DNA of 64,000 nucleotides from assembly GCA_963921195.1 (NCBI GenBank), contig OY992537.1, positions 201,338,581 to 201,402,580 on the forward strand, written 5' to 3'. The notes beneath the pieces are model-generated. The model saw only the letters and a program-made list of their open reading frames with translations, did no database searches and was not told the DNA's origin. Shown piece by piece: positions 1-11,853 of this stretch. Made by a program: the position numbers and the translations under genes. How positions within the stretch are numbered: position 1 is the first letter of the stretch; each line of letters starts with the position of its first letter. Source of the stretch: Pegoplata infirma (Eukaryota > Arthropoda > Insecta > Diptera > Anthomyiidae).

Positions 1-1600
1 CTGAAACATTATTTTATATTTGTCGTTTGTTCGTAATTATTTAAAGCAAATACTAACGTAAGTTTTGCAATTTCAATTATGTAAATTATGTAAATAACAT
101 TTATAATGATTTTAGAATAAAACGCAGCTAATCTGTTAAATTAAAACTGGAGTTTTATTGCCGCTGTCAACGACAATGTGGCTGACGACATTAGACTAAA
201 TTATTTTAGAAAAATTATTTTTATTAACTTGGCAATAACTTATAAACATTTACTGGTATATATATGTTTAGCAACATTTTGGTAATGCTTTGTACGTATA
301 TTAAATAACATTCAACTACATTTTATTATTAATTTAACTCAATTACCATTCATTCAAATCAATTTATTTTATAAATTAATTTTAAATTATTCTATTTTTA
401 AAAAAAATTTACAATCAGCTTTAATATTTTTTTCAAGATTAAACAATTTTAGGTATACATAGTTTAGAAACATGTTGTTGTTGACATTAGACTAAATAAT
501 AAGAAAAAATAGTTTTATTATCTTCGGAACAGCATTATAAACATTTACTGGTATACACATGTCTAGCAAAATGTTGCTGAAAACATAAAACTGAAAATTT
601 GAGAATTTTTTTTTTTATTATCTTGGGAACAACTTATAGACATTTACTGGTATACGTATGTTTAGCAACATGTTGCTGATGATTTAAACACATGTTTATT
701 GACATTTGACTACACTTTATTATTAATTTAACTCAATTACCATTCATTTAAATCAATTTATTTTATAAATTAATTTTGCCTTATACTATTTTTTAAAAAT
801 TACCTGAATACTTGAAAACATATGCTAGGCAACATGCTGCTGAAGATATTAAATATATTTTAAGCAACAATAAATTATTAATTTAGCTTTAACTTGATTT
901 CCAGTTATGTTATATATATTTTCTAATGTTATATATATTTTCTAAATTTTACCTAATACTATTTTTAAAATCAGCTTAAATATTTTTTTTTCAAATTAAA
1001 CAATTTAGTTTAAAAACATGTTTAGAAACATGTTGCTGATGACATTAGACTAAATTTTTTGAGAAAAATCATTTTTATCAACTTGAGAAGAACTTATAAA
1101 CATTTACTGGTATACATATGTTTAGCAACATGTTGCTAATGCTTTCTACAAATGTTTAATACCATATATTTATATAGCTATATTTTATTATTAATTTAAC
1201 TCAATTACCATTCATTTAAATCAATTTATTTTACAAATCAGATTTAATAATTAGTTTTCAAGATTAAAAAATTTTAGGTTGTTGTTGACATTAGACTAAA
1301 TATATGAAAAAATAGTTTTATTATCTTCGAAACAACATTATAAACATTTACTGGTATACACATGTCTAGCAACATGTTGCTGAAAACATAAAACTGAAAA
1401 ATTTGAGAAAAATAATTTTTATTAACTTGTGAACAACATTATAAAAATTTACTGGTATACATATGTTTAGCAACATGTTGCTGATGATTTTTGTTGACAT
1501 TTAGATTCATTTCATTATTAATTTAACTCAATTACCATTCATTTAAATCAATTTATTTTATAAATTAATTTCGCCTTATTCTATTTTTAAAAAAAATTGC
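1..1600. repeat. Dyad array A (class I), ~800-850 bp higher-order unit
   Basis: This stretch is two diverged copies of a unit about 800-850 bp long. The phrase 'atttactggtatacatatg' followed by a tagcaacatgttgct-type dyad recurs near 250, 540, 630, 1100, 1345 and 1445. The phrase 'tcaattaccattcattyaaa' recurs near 345, 735, 1200 and 1530. Every unit carries GCAACATGTTGC or a one- or two-base variant just after the 'ggtatac' phrase. No coding potential is visible. The left edge is cut by the window. I see the repetition directly; its origin is unknown. Confidence 0.85.
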
Positions 1601-2180
1601 TTTAATGATTTCTTTAATGTCTAACCATTTAGATTGTTAAGAGAAGGTTCATTGTATTTTTGTTATTAACAAAAGCCAATAGATTATTATTACTACTATT
1701 TTTTTATATACTCCTTCATTATTATATACATCTAATTCTTTATTATATTTTATGTTTAATTTTCGTTTATTAGCAGCCAACACAAAAAAAATATAGATTC
1801 TAATGGTCATTGTTGTTAACTTGATTGTTTGGTTGATTTAATGTTTAGATGATTTCAAATACGATAAAAAAAAATAAATACTTCAACGGTTGGTTAGATT
1901 TTGGCTAAAAAAAAAAGTGGCTGCCATTTTCTGTTATGTCTTATACTTGGAGGTTTCATTAGTTCAATTTATGGTGAACAAAAAAAAAAATAAAAGTATA
2001 AATCATGATGATATTGATTTTAGTAGATTACTGAAGAAGCTTTATTTATTCAATCAATTCTTAAGTTTTTTTTTTAGTAAAAAAATTTTTACACTCTGAA
2101 AATAGATTGGTTGTAACTGCCCATATTCATATAATAAATACATTTTTGAGATTATTTTCACACTAACAATAAGTTCGATT
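1601..2180. other. AT-rich unique stretch, nothing recognised
   Basis: This is low-complexity AT-rich sequence with long A and T runs. It lacks the GCAACAT dyad and has no credible gene, tRNA or transposon ends. I see nothing to annotate here. Confidence 0.6.
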
Positions 2181-2320
2181 ATGGCAACCGAAATGTTCTT
2201 GTGACCACTGAAATGAGGTGGTGATAACCCAAATGTTGTTGTAACAACCCAAATGTAGTTATACCAAGCCAAATGTAGTTGTAACAATCGAATGAATGCG
2301 ACAACCTCAAAAATGAGTTT
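2181..2320. repeat. 20-bp tandem repeat, seven in-register units
   Basis: Seven consecutive 20-base units follow each other in register with no gap. The best-preserved ones read like 'gtaacaacccaaatgtagtt' (2241-2260), with relatives at 2181, 2201, 2221, 2261, 2281 and 2301. The outer units are the most diverged. The segment 2321-2400 ('ggaatatttttt' twice) may be further decayed material. No function is evident. Confidence 0.85.
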
Positions 2321-3290
2321 GGAATATTTTTTATCCGTCGGTCATAATAATGAGATTGGAATATTTTTTTAGTTGTGGGAACTGGATTTGTTGGTCGTGA
2401 TAACGACTGTAATAACGATTTCATTTCGAAGTGAATCGAAATTTCCTTGTAGCTATTACATAAAAGTTGTCTCAATAGAATATTTGTTGTCAAAATCGAA
2501 AAATTCTGTTGTTGTTTGTTACCATTTGATTAGCAACATATTCGTTTGCCACAATGTTGCTGTTTTCTCTGTGTATCCACCATATTTTTGTTGTTAAAGA
2601 CGTTCAATAAACATGACTATTGTGTTAATTTGATTAGATTTTCTTTTTCTGTTTTTGAAAGTAATCATCAGCCTTAGATGATTTATAAAATAAATATTAG
2701 TTATACCAAAAAAAAAAAAAAATAATAATTTGAAAAATAAATTATGGCCTTAAGAACTTCAACGATATTTTCAAACCTTAAAATCATTTTTTTCTTCATC
2801 TTTCTTATTTTCTTTTTTTAGTATTATTAAAAATAAAAAAAAAAAAAAAACTTTTTACTAAAGTTTTGTTTTGTATTGTGGTAAAATTCATTATGTTGCA
2901 AAGAAACCACCATTAAATAACCTTCACCGAAAAAAACTCTCTGTGTAAAAAAAAGAAGTTTCAGTTTGCAAAAAAAAAGTTTTGAAAACATGCTAAAAAA
3001 AAGTCTTGAAAACATGACGCCTGAAAACCAGAATTTGCAGTTAACCGCAATTTTATTCATCATCATAATTTAAGTGCTTCTTAAGTTGTTAAAGTTTTTT
3101 TTTTTTTTTACTTTTCAGCGCATCTTTATGTATTTTTTTTCTTCTTTTCATCATTAACTTTATCGCCACATTGGTGTCATCATAAACAGAAAAACCGCAA
3201 AAAATCATTAAATCAAAAAAAAGTTTTTATGTGTTAAACTAAATTATGATTTTTATTTTTTTTTTGTTAAAAGTCCCTTGATTTTGTAGG
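2321..3290. other. AT-rich stretch without gene
   Basis: This stretch contains long A/T homopolymers, for example near 2709, 2832 and 3099. A lone 'cacaatgttgct' near 2550 is the only trace of the dyad motif. No exon, RNA gene or element end could be supported. A pyrimidine-rich tract ending 'acttttcag' near 3118 looks like a splice acceptor, but no donor or open frame follows it. Confidence 0.55.
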
Positions 3291-6200
3291 TCAAATGCAT
3301 ATAAATTAAAAATAATTGTAAATATACGGGCCGTGTATATAACAAAAATTATGCTAATTAAAACTTTCATTAAGTTTAGCAACATGTTGCAAAGCATTAA
3401 CTTTTAATATTGCTACTAAGCAATGGTAATTTATAATGTTGCTTAGAAAAAATTAATAAAAAAATTAATGTGTTAATTAAATTAAATTATTGTTATGATT
3501 TTTAGTTGCATTTAAAGTTTTAATTGTAAATATTCGGGTCGATTATGTAGCAAAAACTATAATTAAAACCTTCATTAAGCTTGGAAATATGTTGCACATA
3601 AATGGCGTTTTCGGTTTTGAAAAAAAATGTCGCACTGCATGTTTTGACACAATTTTATATTTAGTTAGATAAAACGCAAAACTACATTTGATTTTACAAC
3701 AAAAGCATATGTGGTTTCTGTACAAGAAAACCCATTTAAAAAGGGCAGAAAAAATGCGACAATCCAAAAAAGAAAACGCTCTAATTTCGGAAACATGTTG
3801 CAAAGCAAACAAATTTTAATTTCTATTAAACTATAGTTATTTTTAATGTTGCTTAGAGTGCCGAGATTTGATTTAAGATACGCAGCATGTTGCTAAGAAT
3901 GAATTTAAGGTAAGGCAATAAATATTGCTATATCTCCAAAACAAAAAAAAGATTTTTTTGTAATGATCCCTTAATTTTGTGTGTCGAATGCATTAAAATA
4001 ATAATTGTAAATATTCGGGCCAAATATGTAGCAATAAATATGATAATTTAAACTTTCCTTAATATTAGAAACATGTTGCAAAGCAATAACTTTTATTTGG
4101 TATACACTATGATAATTTTTAATGTTGCTTTCAATGTTTAAGTTGAAATAAGATAAGCAACATGTTGCAAATAAATTAAGATTTGGTTTATTTTAAATAT
4201 GCGGGCTGATTAATAAGCAGTGATTATGTAGCAAAAATTTATAATTATTTAAACTTTCCTTAAGTTTAGAAACATGTTGCAAAGCAAAACCTTTTATTTT
4301 CTTTAAAACTAAGGTCATTTTTAATGTTGTTTAGAGTATTTAGATTGGATTTAAGATAATCAACATGTTGCTAAAACATGTTGGGTGGATTTAAGATAAG
4401 GAAAAATAATTACTATATCTGCTAAGCCGAAAAAAGATTATGATTTTGACCTTTTTTTTTTTGATTTAAGTCATTTGTTTATTCGTATAATATGTGCAAA
4501 TATTCGCTCCGAGAATGCAGAAAAATTTTTGATAATTCATACATTCATTATGGTAATTTTACAATATGGTAATTTTGAATGTTGCTTGGAGTGTTAAAAT
4601 TGAATTTAAGATGAGCATAGTGTAGTTCAGGTTGATTTTAATACAAACAACATGTTGGTAAACATTTATGGATTGTAGACGAGCAACCACTATTATCTCC
4701 TTAACAGAAAAATTAGAAAAAACGTTCAGTGCTATTAAACCATAGTAATTTTTAATGTTGCTTAGGCTGAGTTTTTGAGTTGTAAAATTTATTGGTTTTA
4801 GGTTTAAACTCAGTTAAAACCACAAACTCTGTTTTTGAGATGTGGTTTATTTTAAGTTTAACTCACCAATGATGGAGAGTTAAACTAAGGTACAAAAATG
4901 TCAAAAAAACACCTCTGATTTTCAAAAATACTGGTTAGTATTGCCATGTTGTGGTATTTTATTCGAAAAAATGTGCGATGATGGCAATTATTCTAATTGG
5001 AAATGTGGCATTTGGTATGGCAATACCGCGTTAATCGACATTTGCTAAACTTGAACTGAAAAACAGAATGCTTGGTTAAACTTGGTTTTATTTTTATAAA
5101 GTTTAATAAAACTCCCGGTTAAACTAAGTTAAAGTGATATGTCAAAACGCAGCCTTAGAGTGTTTATGTTGGATGTTAAACATTTTTTTAAGTTTGTATT
5201 TAAGATAAGCAACATGTTGCTTTACAAAAAAAAATGCTACATTGCCTAAAACTTAAACTTATGTTTTATAGTTTACTACTCTGGCCCACCTTAAAGTAAA
5301 AATTAGTGTGTGTTGAGATTGGATTTTATATAAGCAACATGTTGCTAAAAGGTTAAATTTTAGATGAGGCAAAAATTATTGCCGTATCTTCAAAACCGAA
5401 AAATTAAGATTTTTTTTTTGTTTAATGTCCCTTGATTTTGTGTTTCGAATGCATTAATATTTAAGTTTCTAAATATTTGTTAATAGCAAAAACTATGATT
5501 AGTTTAACATTCCTTAAGTTTAGAAACACGTTTCAAAGTAAAAATATTATTTTCTTTAAAACTATTGCAATTTTTGTGTTGTTTTAAGTGTTTGGATTTG
5601 AGATAAGCAACATGTTGCTAAAACTTTTTGGGTTTGATGTAAGATAAGCAAAAATTATTACTATATCTGCTTAATCAAAAAATGATTATGATATCAACTC
5701 TTTATTTGTTTAAACATGTTGCAAAGCAGCAACCTTAAATTGCTATAAACTATAGTAATTTTAAATGTTGCTTGGATTGTTAGGTTGAATTTAAGATAAG
5801 CAACATGTTGCAAAAAAAATCAAGTTGAATTTTAGATAATCATAGTGTTGTTCAGTTTGGATTTAATATAAACAACAAGCTGATAAAAATTAATGGATTG
5901 TATTTAAAAAGAGGAGCATGTTGCTAAACCAATATTAATATCTCGTTAACAGAAAAATTATAACATGTTGCTACGCAAAGACTTTCAATGCAAATAAACA
6001 TTGGTAATTTGAAATATTGCTAATAGTGCTTATGTTGGATGTTAGATAATGAACATGTTGCTAACATTTTTTTAGTTTGTATTTAAGATAAGAAACATGT
6101 TGCTTTACAAAAATTATTGCTACATCGCCTAAACGGAAAAACTGTAATTTATAGTTTTCTATTCGGGCCGAGCTTGAAGAAAAAACTTTGATAATAAAAA

Positions 6201-6974
6201 TTTTTATTAAGTTCATAAACATGGTAATTTTAAATGTTGCTTTGACTTTGGTAATTTTAAATGTTGCTTGGAGTGTTTAGGTTATCTTTTCGTCCCGAGC
6301 TTAAATAAAAACTTTAATAATTAAAACAACCACTAAGCAAAAGCAACAACTTTAAAAGCAACAACTTTAAATTCCTATACACTTTAGTAATTTTAAATGT
6401 TGCTTAGAGTGTTTAAGTTGAATTCAATTCAAGCACCATTCACCATGTTTCAAAAAATTTTCAAGTTGGATTTAAGATGTTGCTAAACCAATATTATTAT
6501 CAAAAACTAAATTTTTGAATATAGTAAGAAACATGTTCAACGCAAAAACTTTCAATGCAAATAAACCATGGTAGTTTTAAATGGTGCTTAGAGTTTTTAG
6601 ATTGAATGTTAAATAATCAATATGTTCCCAAACAATTTTTAGTTAGTATTTAAGATAAGCAACATATTGCTAAAGATTTTTTTGTTTGTATTTAAGATAA
6701 GCAACACTTTAGTAATTTTAAATGTTTGAATTGAATTTAATTTAAGCAACATGTTCCAAAAAATTTTCAAGTTGGATTTAAGATGTTGCTAAATCAATAT
6801 TATTATCTTCTTAACAGGAAAACTAAATTTTTAAATATGGTAAGGAACATGTTGCAACGCAAAAATTTTAATGCAAATAAACCATGATAATTTTAAATGT
6901 TGCTAAGAGTTTTTAGGCTTAATGTTAAATAATCAGTATGTTGCTAAAAAATTTTTAGTTAGTATTTAAGATAA
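3291..6974. repeat. Dyad array B, left part (class I)
   Basis: A long, irregular tandem array. Recurring phrases in order are 'tgtaaatattcgggcc', 'ttaagtttagaaacatgttgcaaagcaa', 'taatttttaatgttgcttagagtg' and 'atttaagataagcaacatgttgct'. They repeat at about 300-470 bp. Dyads are the best-conserved parts, while spacers vary in length and sequence. A Harbinger-like MITE interrupts one unit (4765-5154) and a SINE truncates the last. No coding sequence is visible. Confidence 0.85.
4765..5154. mobile_element. Harbinger-like MITE with TTA target duplication
   Basis: A 390-bp insert starts GGCTGAGTTTTTGAGTTGT and ends AACGCAGCC. It is flanked on both sides by TTA (4762-4764 and 5155-5157). Neighbouring array units supply the uninterrupted site: 'taatgttgcttagagtg' elsewhere is here 'taatgttgctta', insert, 'ttagagtg'. 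The excision point is therefore exact. A 3-bp TTA/TWA duplication with GGC-type terminal repeats is characteristic of PIF/Harbinger transposons. The interior has inverted phrases (gtttaaactcagttaaaacc near the left, cggttaaactaagttaaag near the right) and no transposase, so it is non-autonomous. The superfamily is inferred; the boundaries are seen. Confidence 0.82.
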
Positions 6975-7381
6975 GGGGTGCTGTGGCTTAGTGGTTAGCG
7001 CGTTGGACTACTAGCCAGCAAGCCTGGGTTCGATTCTCAGCTCAGGCAGAACAACATTTTTTTCAGATATTTATTAGTTTCTATTTATAACTAATATCTA
7101 TCGCAGCACCCTCCTTCGTTGATAAATAGCACTAAAAACGTCAACGAAGTAAAATAATAAAATAATGGCTATAAACACAGCTTCAAAAATAATTCGCCAG
7201 ATCAATAACAGATGGCGATGCAACAACTGTACTCAAAATTATCAACACGCGCTATTACAGTACAGTAATCTTTCAAATCTTTCATCTCTCTTCTTTCCGA
7301 AAGAAGTATCACGGCTACATTAGTAATTGATAGGCAGCATTGCCTGAGTGTTGCTTCTTTAAAAAAAAAAAAAAAAAAAAA
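6975..7381 (+). mobile_element. tRNA-derived SINE (copy 1) with poly-A tail
   Basis: An approximately 400-bp element begins 'gggtgctgtggcttagtgg' and ends in a 20-base A run (7361-7381). The head carries a tRNA-type internal Pol III promoter: A box TGGCTTAGTGG at 6984-6994 and B box GGTTCGATTCT at 7027-7037, 43 bp apart. The 3' side does not rebuild an acceptor stem with the 5' end, so it is not a functional tRNA. The sequence breaks an array B unit: 'atttaagataag' before and 'acatgttgctaaac' after are the two halves of one unit. No clear target duplication remains. The body is a non-tRNA sequence I do not recognise. Confidence 0.8.
6984..7037 (+). promoter_or_regulatory. Pol III internal promoter (A and B boxes) of SINE copy 1
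   Basis: The A box TGGCTTAGTGG and B box GGTTCGATTCT match the tRNA gene consensus closely and are normally spaced. The first run of T downstream (7060-7065, ttttttt) could end a short Pol III transcript before the poly-A tail. Confidence 0.7.
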
Positions 7382-7930
7382 CATGTTGCTAAACATACAA
7401 AAATTATTGCTACATCGCCTAAACGAAAGAATTATGATTTATAGTTTTCAATTCGGGCCGAGCTTATAGCAAAAAAAATGTTAGCAACAACGTTTAATTG
7501 CTATACACTATGATACTTTTAATGTCTTTTGTTTGAATTTAATATAATCAACATGTTGCTAAAAAATATAAACTTGAATTTAAGATAATCATAGTGTTGT
7601 TCAGGTTGGATTTAATATGTATAAGCAACATGTTGGTAAAAGTTTTTTGGATTGGATTTAAGACAAACAACATGTTGCTAAAACAACTTTTATCATGAAT
7701 ATACAAATTGTGTGTTTTTGTTAAACATTTTTTGTTTTTTTAGGTCAAATGCATAGAAATTAAAATTAATTTTGAATATTAGGGCCGAGTATTAAAAAAA
7801 ATGCAAATTTTAACTTTAATTATGGAATGCAACATGTTGCAAAGAAAATACTTCCGATGATTTTGAATCGTGGTCATTTTAAACGTTGCTTAGAGTGTTT
7901 AGGTTGGTTGCTAAATAATCAATAAAAAAA
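7382..7930. repeat. Dyad array B, right part
   Basis: The array B phrases resume after the SINE: 'catgttgctaaacat', 'attcgggccgagctta', 'aatataatcaacatgttgct', 'aagacaaacaacatgttgct' and 'gaatgcaacatgttgcaaag'. It stops abruptly at the start of the dispersed repeat at 7931. Confidence 0.8.
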
Positions 7931-8084
7931 TTAACAAGTAGAAAAATTAAATTCGACTTAATCGAATCTATGAATACCCTCCACAATGTTATCTGATAGT
8001 AATTTTCTAAAAAAAAATCCAAAAAATTGCATTACAAATTTTTTATTAGAAATATGTATATTATTTTGAGTCAAACTTTCTTTT

Positions 8085-8262
8085 AATAAATCAAATTTTT
8101 TTGAGTGTAAAATTTTTTTGACTGTCAACATTTTTTTGAGTCTGCCATTTCATTAAAAAAAAATAATAATAATGTGTACATTTTTTTTGAGTGTAACATT
8201 TTTTTTGAGTGTAAATATTTTTTTAGTGTACAATTTCTTTGAGTAACAAATTACTTTGTAAA
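8085..8262. repeat. Degenerate TTTTTTGAGTGTAA tandem
   Basis: About eight imperfect units of a T-run followed by GAGTGTAA, GACTGTCA or AGTGTACA occur here inside the dispersed repeat. The same motif is reiterated in the second copy (63478-63560). The unit resembles the terminal sequence (TTTTGAGTGTA) of the MITEs at 23162, 34999 and 50061. Confidence 0.65.
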
Positions 8263-9340
8263 ATATTTTTGTTGTTTTATACCTATATGTAATACAAAAA
8301 AAAACTATTTCACATATTTTCCACTTTTTATATTACTATCCTCTTCTTTAAAAACCAAAAACAAATTAACATTCATTCATATACATTAGGGGTATAACCA
8401 AAATAAGAACCTATCATTACGGTATGGGGCATGTTGTACTGATAACAAAAAACGTTATCCGGAGTCATTTTGGTCCAAAAACCTTCGGCACCGATTTCAA
8501 TTTCTAAAACACTTTAATTTTAAATTTTTATATGTTTTATGGTGGTAATCCTTCCCTTCCACCTTTTTTTTGTTTTTCGTCGTTTTACAACAAAAATTAA
8601 ACAAGAAAATCCTAACAGTATAGATTTTAGCATTAGAAATATTGGTTTATCGAATAATTGAAAAAAATTTTAGCGAAAACTTCATCGCGATCGGTGCCGA
8701 ACCTTTTTTAACATTCGCGAAAAAAAGAACACACATTTCTTATTGATTTTTCATGTATTTTCTCAATATGATAGGTCCTTTTTGATATTTGCAAAAATAT
8801 GCAAATGGTAATATCCCTAATATACATACTTTATTTGATTTTTTCCCGTTACATACAGTTACACTAACAATAACAAAACAATAACAAATATTTACTTGTC
8901 TAACAACTAAACTGCACCCCACGACAAGAAAACAAACAACAACAAGTTTTACAAATCTGGTATTTCACCATGCCCTTAAAACTTGTTTAACGAGTTTTCA
9001 ACAGTTTAAGGTGAAATAAATCTGAAATTCAGTGCTTTGCTTATAACTTTTGAACCACTGAACCGATTTTGCTGAAATTCAAAACCAAACAGCCTTGGGG
9101 AACGACAAATATATATGTTAAGCTTCAGCCCCCTCTGAATTGTCATTCGAAAGTTCTAGTGGTTTTAATCTTGTAAATTCGAAAAATACCCTTGCCGAAA
9201 TTTACTATTTTGCTCATAACTTTTGAACCACTGGACCGATTTCGCTGGATTGCAATACCAACCTGACCCGGTAAATGTAGAACATATATGTCAAACTTCA
9301 GGAGCCTCCGTAAAGTCTTTCAAAAGTTAGCTTGTTTTCA

Positions 9341-9387
9341 ACGGACAGACAGACAGACGGACGGACGGACGGACGGACGGACGGACA
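9341..9387. repeat. (GGAC)n / (ACAG)n microsatellite
   Basis: A short CAGA run followed by about seven GGAC units lies between the two halves of the dispersed repeat. The second copy keeps only 'acagacagacagacggacat' at the window end, so the tract is length-variable. Confidence 0.9.
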
Positions 9388-9527
9388 TCGCTAGATCGAC
9401 TTAAAATCGATCAAGGATCATGAATATATATACTTTATGGGGTCCTAGACCAATATTTCGATGTGTTACAAACGGAATGACAAACTTATATATACCCTCT
9501 ATCACTAGAGTGGAGGGTATAAAAAAA

Positions 9528-9952
9528 GTTCAAAATTTCTTTCCCTTGACCCTTTCATAGAGCTTGAGACAGTCTATCTTATTTTTTAATTTCTTACGCG
9601 ATATCTCGAAAACCGTTTGATCGCCTTTTTTTTATATTTGTGCTTAACGCATCACAATTAATAAATTTAATGTGTTGCAAGATATGTTTTAAAAAATTTT
9701 TTTTAAAAAGTTTTTAAAAATCCAAAATGTCAGCATTTGTTAGGATTGTCCTCAAATTTGTAGCACATAACTTTAAAATAAAAATTTTCCCGGACACTTG
9801 AAAAAATTGAAGAAAAAATTACACTCTTATATTATGCAACATGTTGCTAGACAACTTTTCACTTTTAAACAGACTTCAAGGTCATTTGTATAATAAATGA
9901 TTTATTAGTGTTATACAATATTTTGTTATAACTTTGATAATATTTGTAGTTT
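9528..9952. other. AT-rich stretch with a single class I dyad
   Basis: No gene or element is recognised. One exact GCAACATGTTGC dyad lies near 9838 ('tatgcaacatgttgctaga'), outside any tandem array that I can define. The phrase 'cgatatctcgaaaaccgtttg' near 9600 is of the kind found in dispersed repeats, but no second copy is visible here. Confidence 0.5.
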
Positions 9953-10279
9953 TTTATACCCTACACCACTCGGTGGTACAGGATATAATGAGTTTGTGCT
10001 GATATTTGTAACTACCCGAAATATTGGTTCTAGATCCATGTTTAAGTCTACCGATCGACTCGGAATTACTTTTTGAGTCGATTTGGCTATGTCCACCGTC
10101 CGTAAAAGCGTTTTATACACGATACAGGTCAAAATTATTAATATATAAAATATGGCTGAAATTTAAATTGAAAAAAAAAAAATAAATCCATGTTTAGACC
10201 TTGGGTCTTTTATAAATATAAACGGACGATGTTTAGACTTGGGCAAATTTTTTTCGGAAAACACTGATGTAGGGTATTA
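9953..10279. mobile_element. Small dispersed repeat with inverted TATACCCTAC ends
   Basis: It begins 'tttataccctacaccactcgg' and appears to end 'gatgtagggtatt' near 10278, so the tips are inverted. The interior ('gatccatgtttaagtctacc', 'gagtcgatttggctatg', 'ccgtccg') reads like a member of the same broad group of fly repeats as 7931-9527, but a different family. The right edge is approximate. The class is unknown. Confidence 0.5.
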
Positions 10280-10711
10280 AACGGTCGGTCTTGACAGACA
10301 AAAACTTTTAAATTTGTTATAAATTGCTTATCTTTTACAGGCATAAATTGACCTAATTTTATTTTTTTTTGTAAAATTTAGACAAACTAAAATTATAATT
10401 ATTTTTTTTAAGTTTCTCATGTTAACTAATCTAGCATTTATAAATTTATAACATTTATTTACGTAAATTTGATTTTATGCACGAAATGTATTAATTTATT
10501 GATTAAATTGCTATATATGGATTTCAGTGATTTGCAATGGGGATTTTTTAAAAAAATTTTTTTTTACTTAATTTTCATTTTGAACACGAAATGTATTAAT
10601 TTATTGATTAAATTGCTACTATTATGTATGGATTTTAGTGATTTGCAATGGGGGATTTTTTCAGAATATTTTTTTTGTAAACCTTTTGGAAATGACATAA
10701 AAATTCATGAT
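10280..10711. repeat. 105-bp direct duplication in AT-rich sequence
   Basis: The segment 'cacgaaatgtattaatttat' through 'gatttgcaatgggg' starts at 10480 and again at 10585, giving two tandem copies about 105 bp apart with small indels. The rest of this interval is AT-rich with nothing recognised. Confidence 0.75.
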
Positions 10712-11434
10712 ATTGAGAATGATTACTCCGGCTCGAGGTCGCGTTTTTTACTAACCATTACGATGATATTTTTAAAGTAACAATTTTCAAGAAACCATTT
10801 ATAAAGTTGGTTTGTTTTAAATCGATTGGTATGGTCATTTTGCAAGACTTACTCGACACGTGTTTCGGAATTTGTCAAATTCCATTATCAAGAGTATTAA
10901 GCAAATTGACAATCGTTAGTGGCAAAACATAAAGTCGTATATTCGTATGTAAGTAGACATAATGAGAATTTATGTACTAAATACACAACATAATACAGCT
11001 ATAAATTTAAAACGAAATGCCCAACCATACCATTTCCATTTAAAATTAAATATACTCACCATTGTACAAAGATATATCTTACATACCATCTTTCAGACTT
11101 ATCATTGAACGATGTTATGTTTGATTTTATTTCGTTTTAGATTTGGCGCTGTATTATGTTGTGTATTTAGTACATAAATTCTCATTATGTCTATTTACAT
11201 ACGAATATAAGACTTTATGTTTTGCGACTAACGATTGTCAATTTGCTAAATACTCTTGACAATGAAATTTGACAAATTCCGAAACACGTGTCGAGTAAGT
11301 CTTGCAAAATGACCAAACCAATGGATTTAAAACAAACAAACTTTACAAATGGTTCTTTAAAATTGTTACTTTGACAATATTATCGTAATGATTAGTAAAG
11401 AAACGTGACCTCGAGCTGGAGTTATATTTCTTAA
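10712..11434. mobile_element. Foldback element, ~300-bp arms
   Basis: The left arm (about 10712-11017) is the reverse complement of the right arm (about 11123-11434) with scattered differences. 'Ctcgaggtcgcgttttttac' on the left pairs with 'agaaacgtgacctcgag' on the right, and 'tcgacacgtgtttcgg' with 'ccgaaacacgtgtcga'. The inner arms pair around 'tttagtacataaattctcat'. The loop is about 100 bp. The right arm is also the start of the tandem unit 11340-12840, and shorter versions recur at 46762-47266 and 49557-49662. No ORF of interest is present. It could form a long hairpin RNA if transcribed. Confidence 0.82.
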
Positions 11435-11853
11435 TAGAATTTATAGGTCAAATAATAAAAAAATTTTATTATATTAAAAATAAAACAGAATTTTAATTCA
11501 GGATATTTCTGAGAAAGATGTTAGAATGTTTTCAAAATATTTGATGACAAAAATTTTTAGGATTTTATAATACTTTTTTTCTGCAACATGATGCTAAAAT
11601 GCAGCACCAGGACTTAGCAACAAAACAAAATTTGTAGAGAAACTGAAATACAGAAAACATTAATAGAAAGATATAATTTATAGAAAAAAATTTGGTTTTT
11701 CTTTTTCATAAGTCTTTTAGTTACCATTATTTTTGTTTGGCAACATGTTGTTAAACTAGTTCTAAACATTTCTTAATATTAAACATGAAACAAATAAATT
11801 TTATAAATGGTTTCTTGAAACTTTGACAATATCATCGTTATGATTAGTAAAGA

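Larger units (their letters stand above)
7931..9527 (+). mobile_element. Dispersed fly-type repeat, copy 1 (unclassified)
   Basis: This element opens 'acaagtagaaaaattaaattc' with 'gaataccctccacaatg' soon after and closes '...gagtggagggtataaaa'. Two internal paragraphs of similar wording (near 9040 and 9210: 'aacttttgaaccactg.accgattt') form a direct repeat. The same order recurs at 63291-64000, so the boundaries are supported by two copies. The end contains a (GGAC)n microsatellite, then 'atatatatactttatggggtcctaga' and 'ttcgatgtgttacaaacgg'. Such modules are widespread in dipteran genomes, but I cannot assign a class and see no protein domain. The terminal phrases 'ataccctcca' and 'tggagggtat' are inverted. 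Confidence 0.72.

Noticed and set aside
3099..3150. Splice acceptor 'ttttacttttcag' as start of an exon
   Set aside because: All frames downstream are low-complexity and no donor follows at a sensible distance.
6975..7050. Functional tRNA gene
   Set aside because: The A and B boxes are good, but the 3' side cannot form the acceptor stem and a 400-bp body with A tail follows. It is a SINE.
9341..9387. Telomere-like or centromeric repeat
   Set aside because: The GGAC run is a short microsatellite within a dispersed repeat and does not match any insect telomere repeat.
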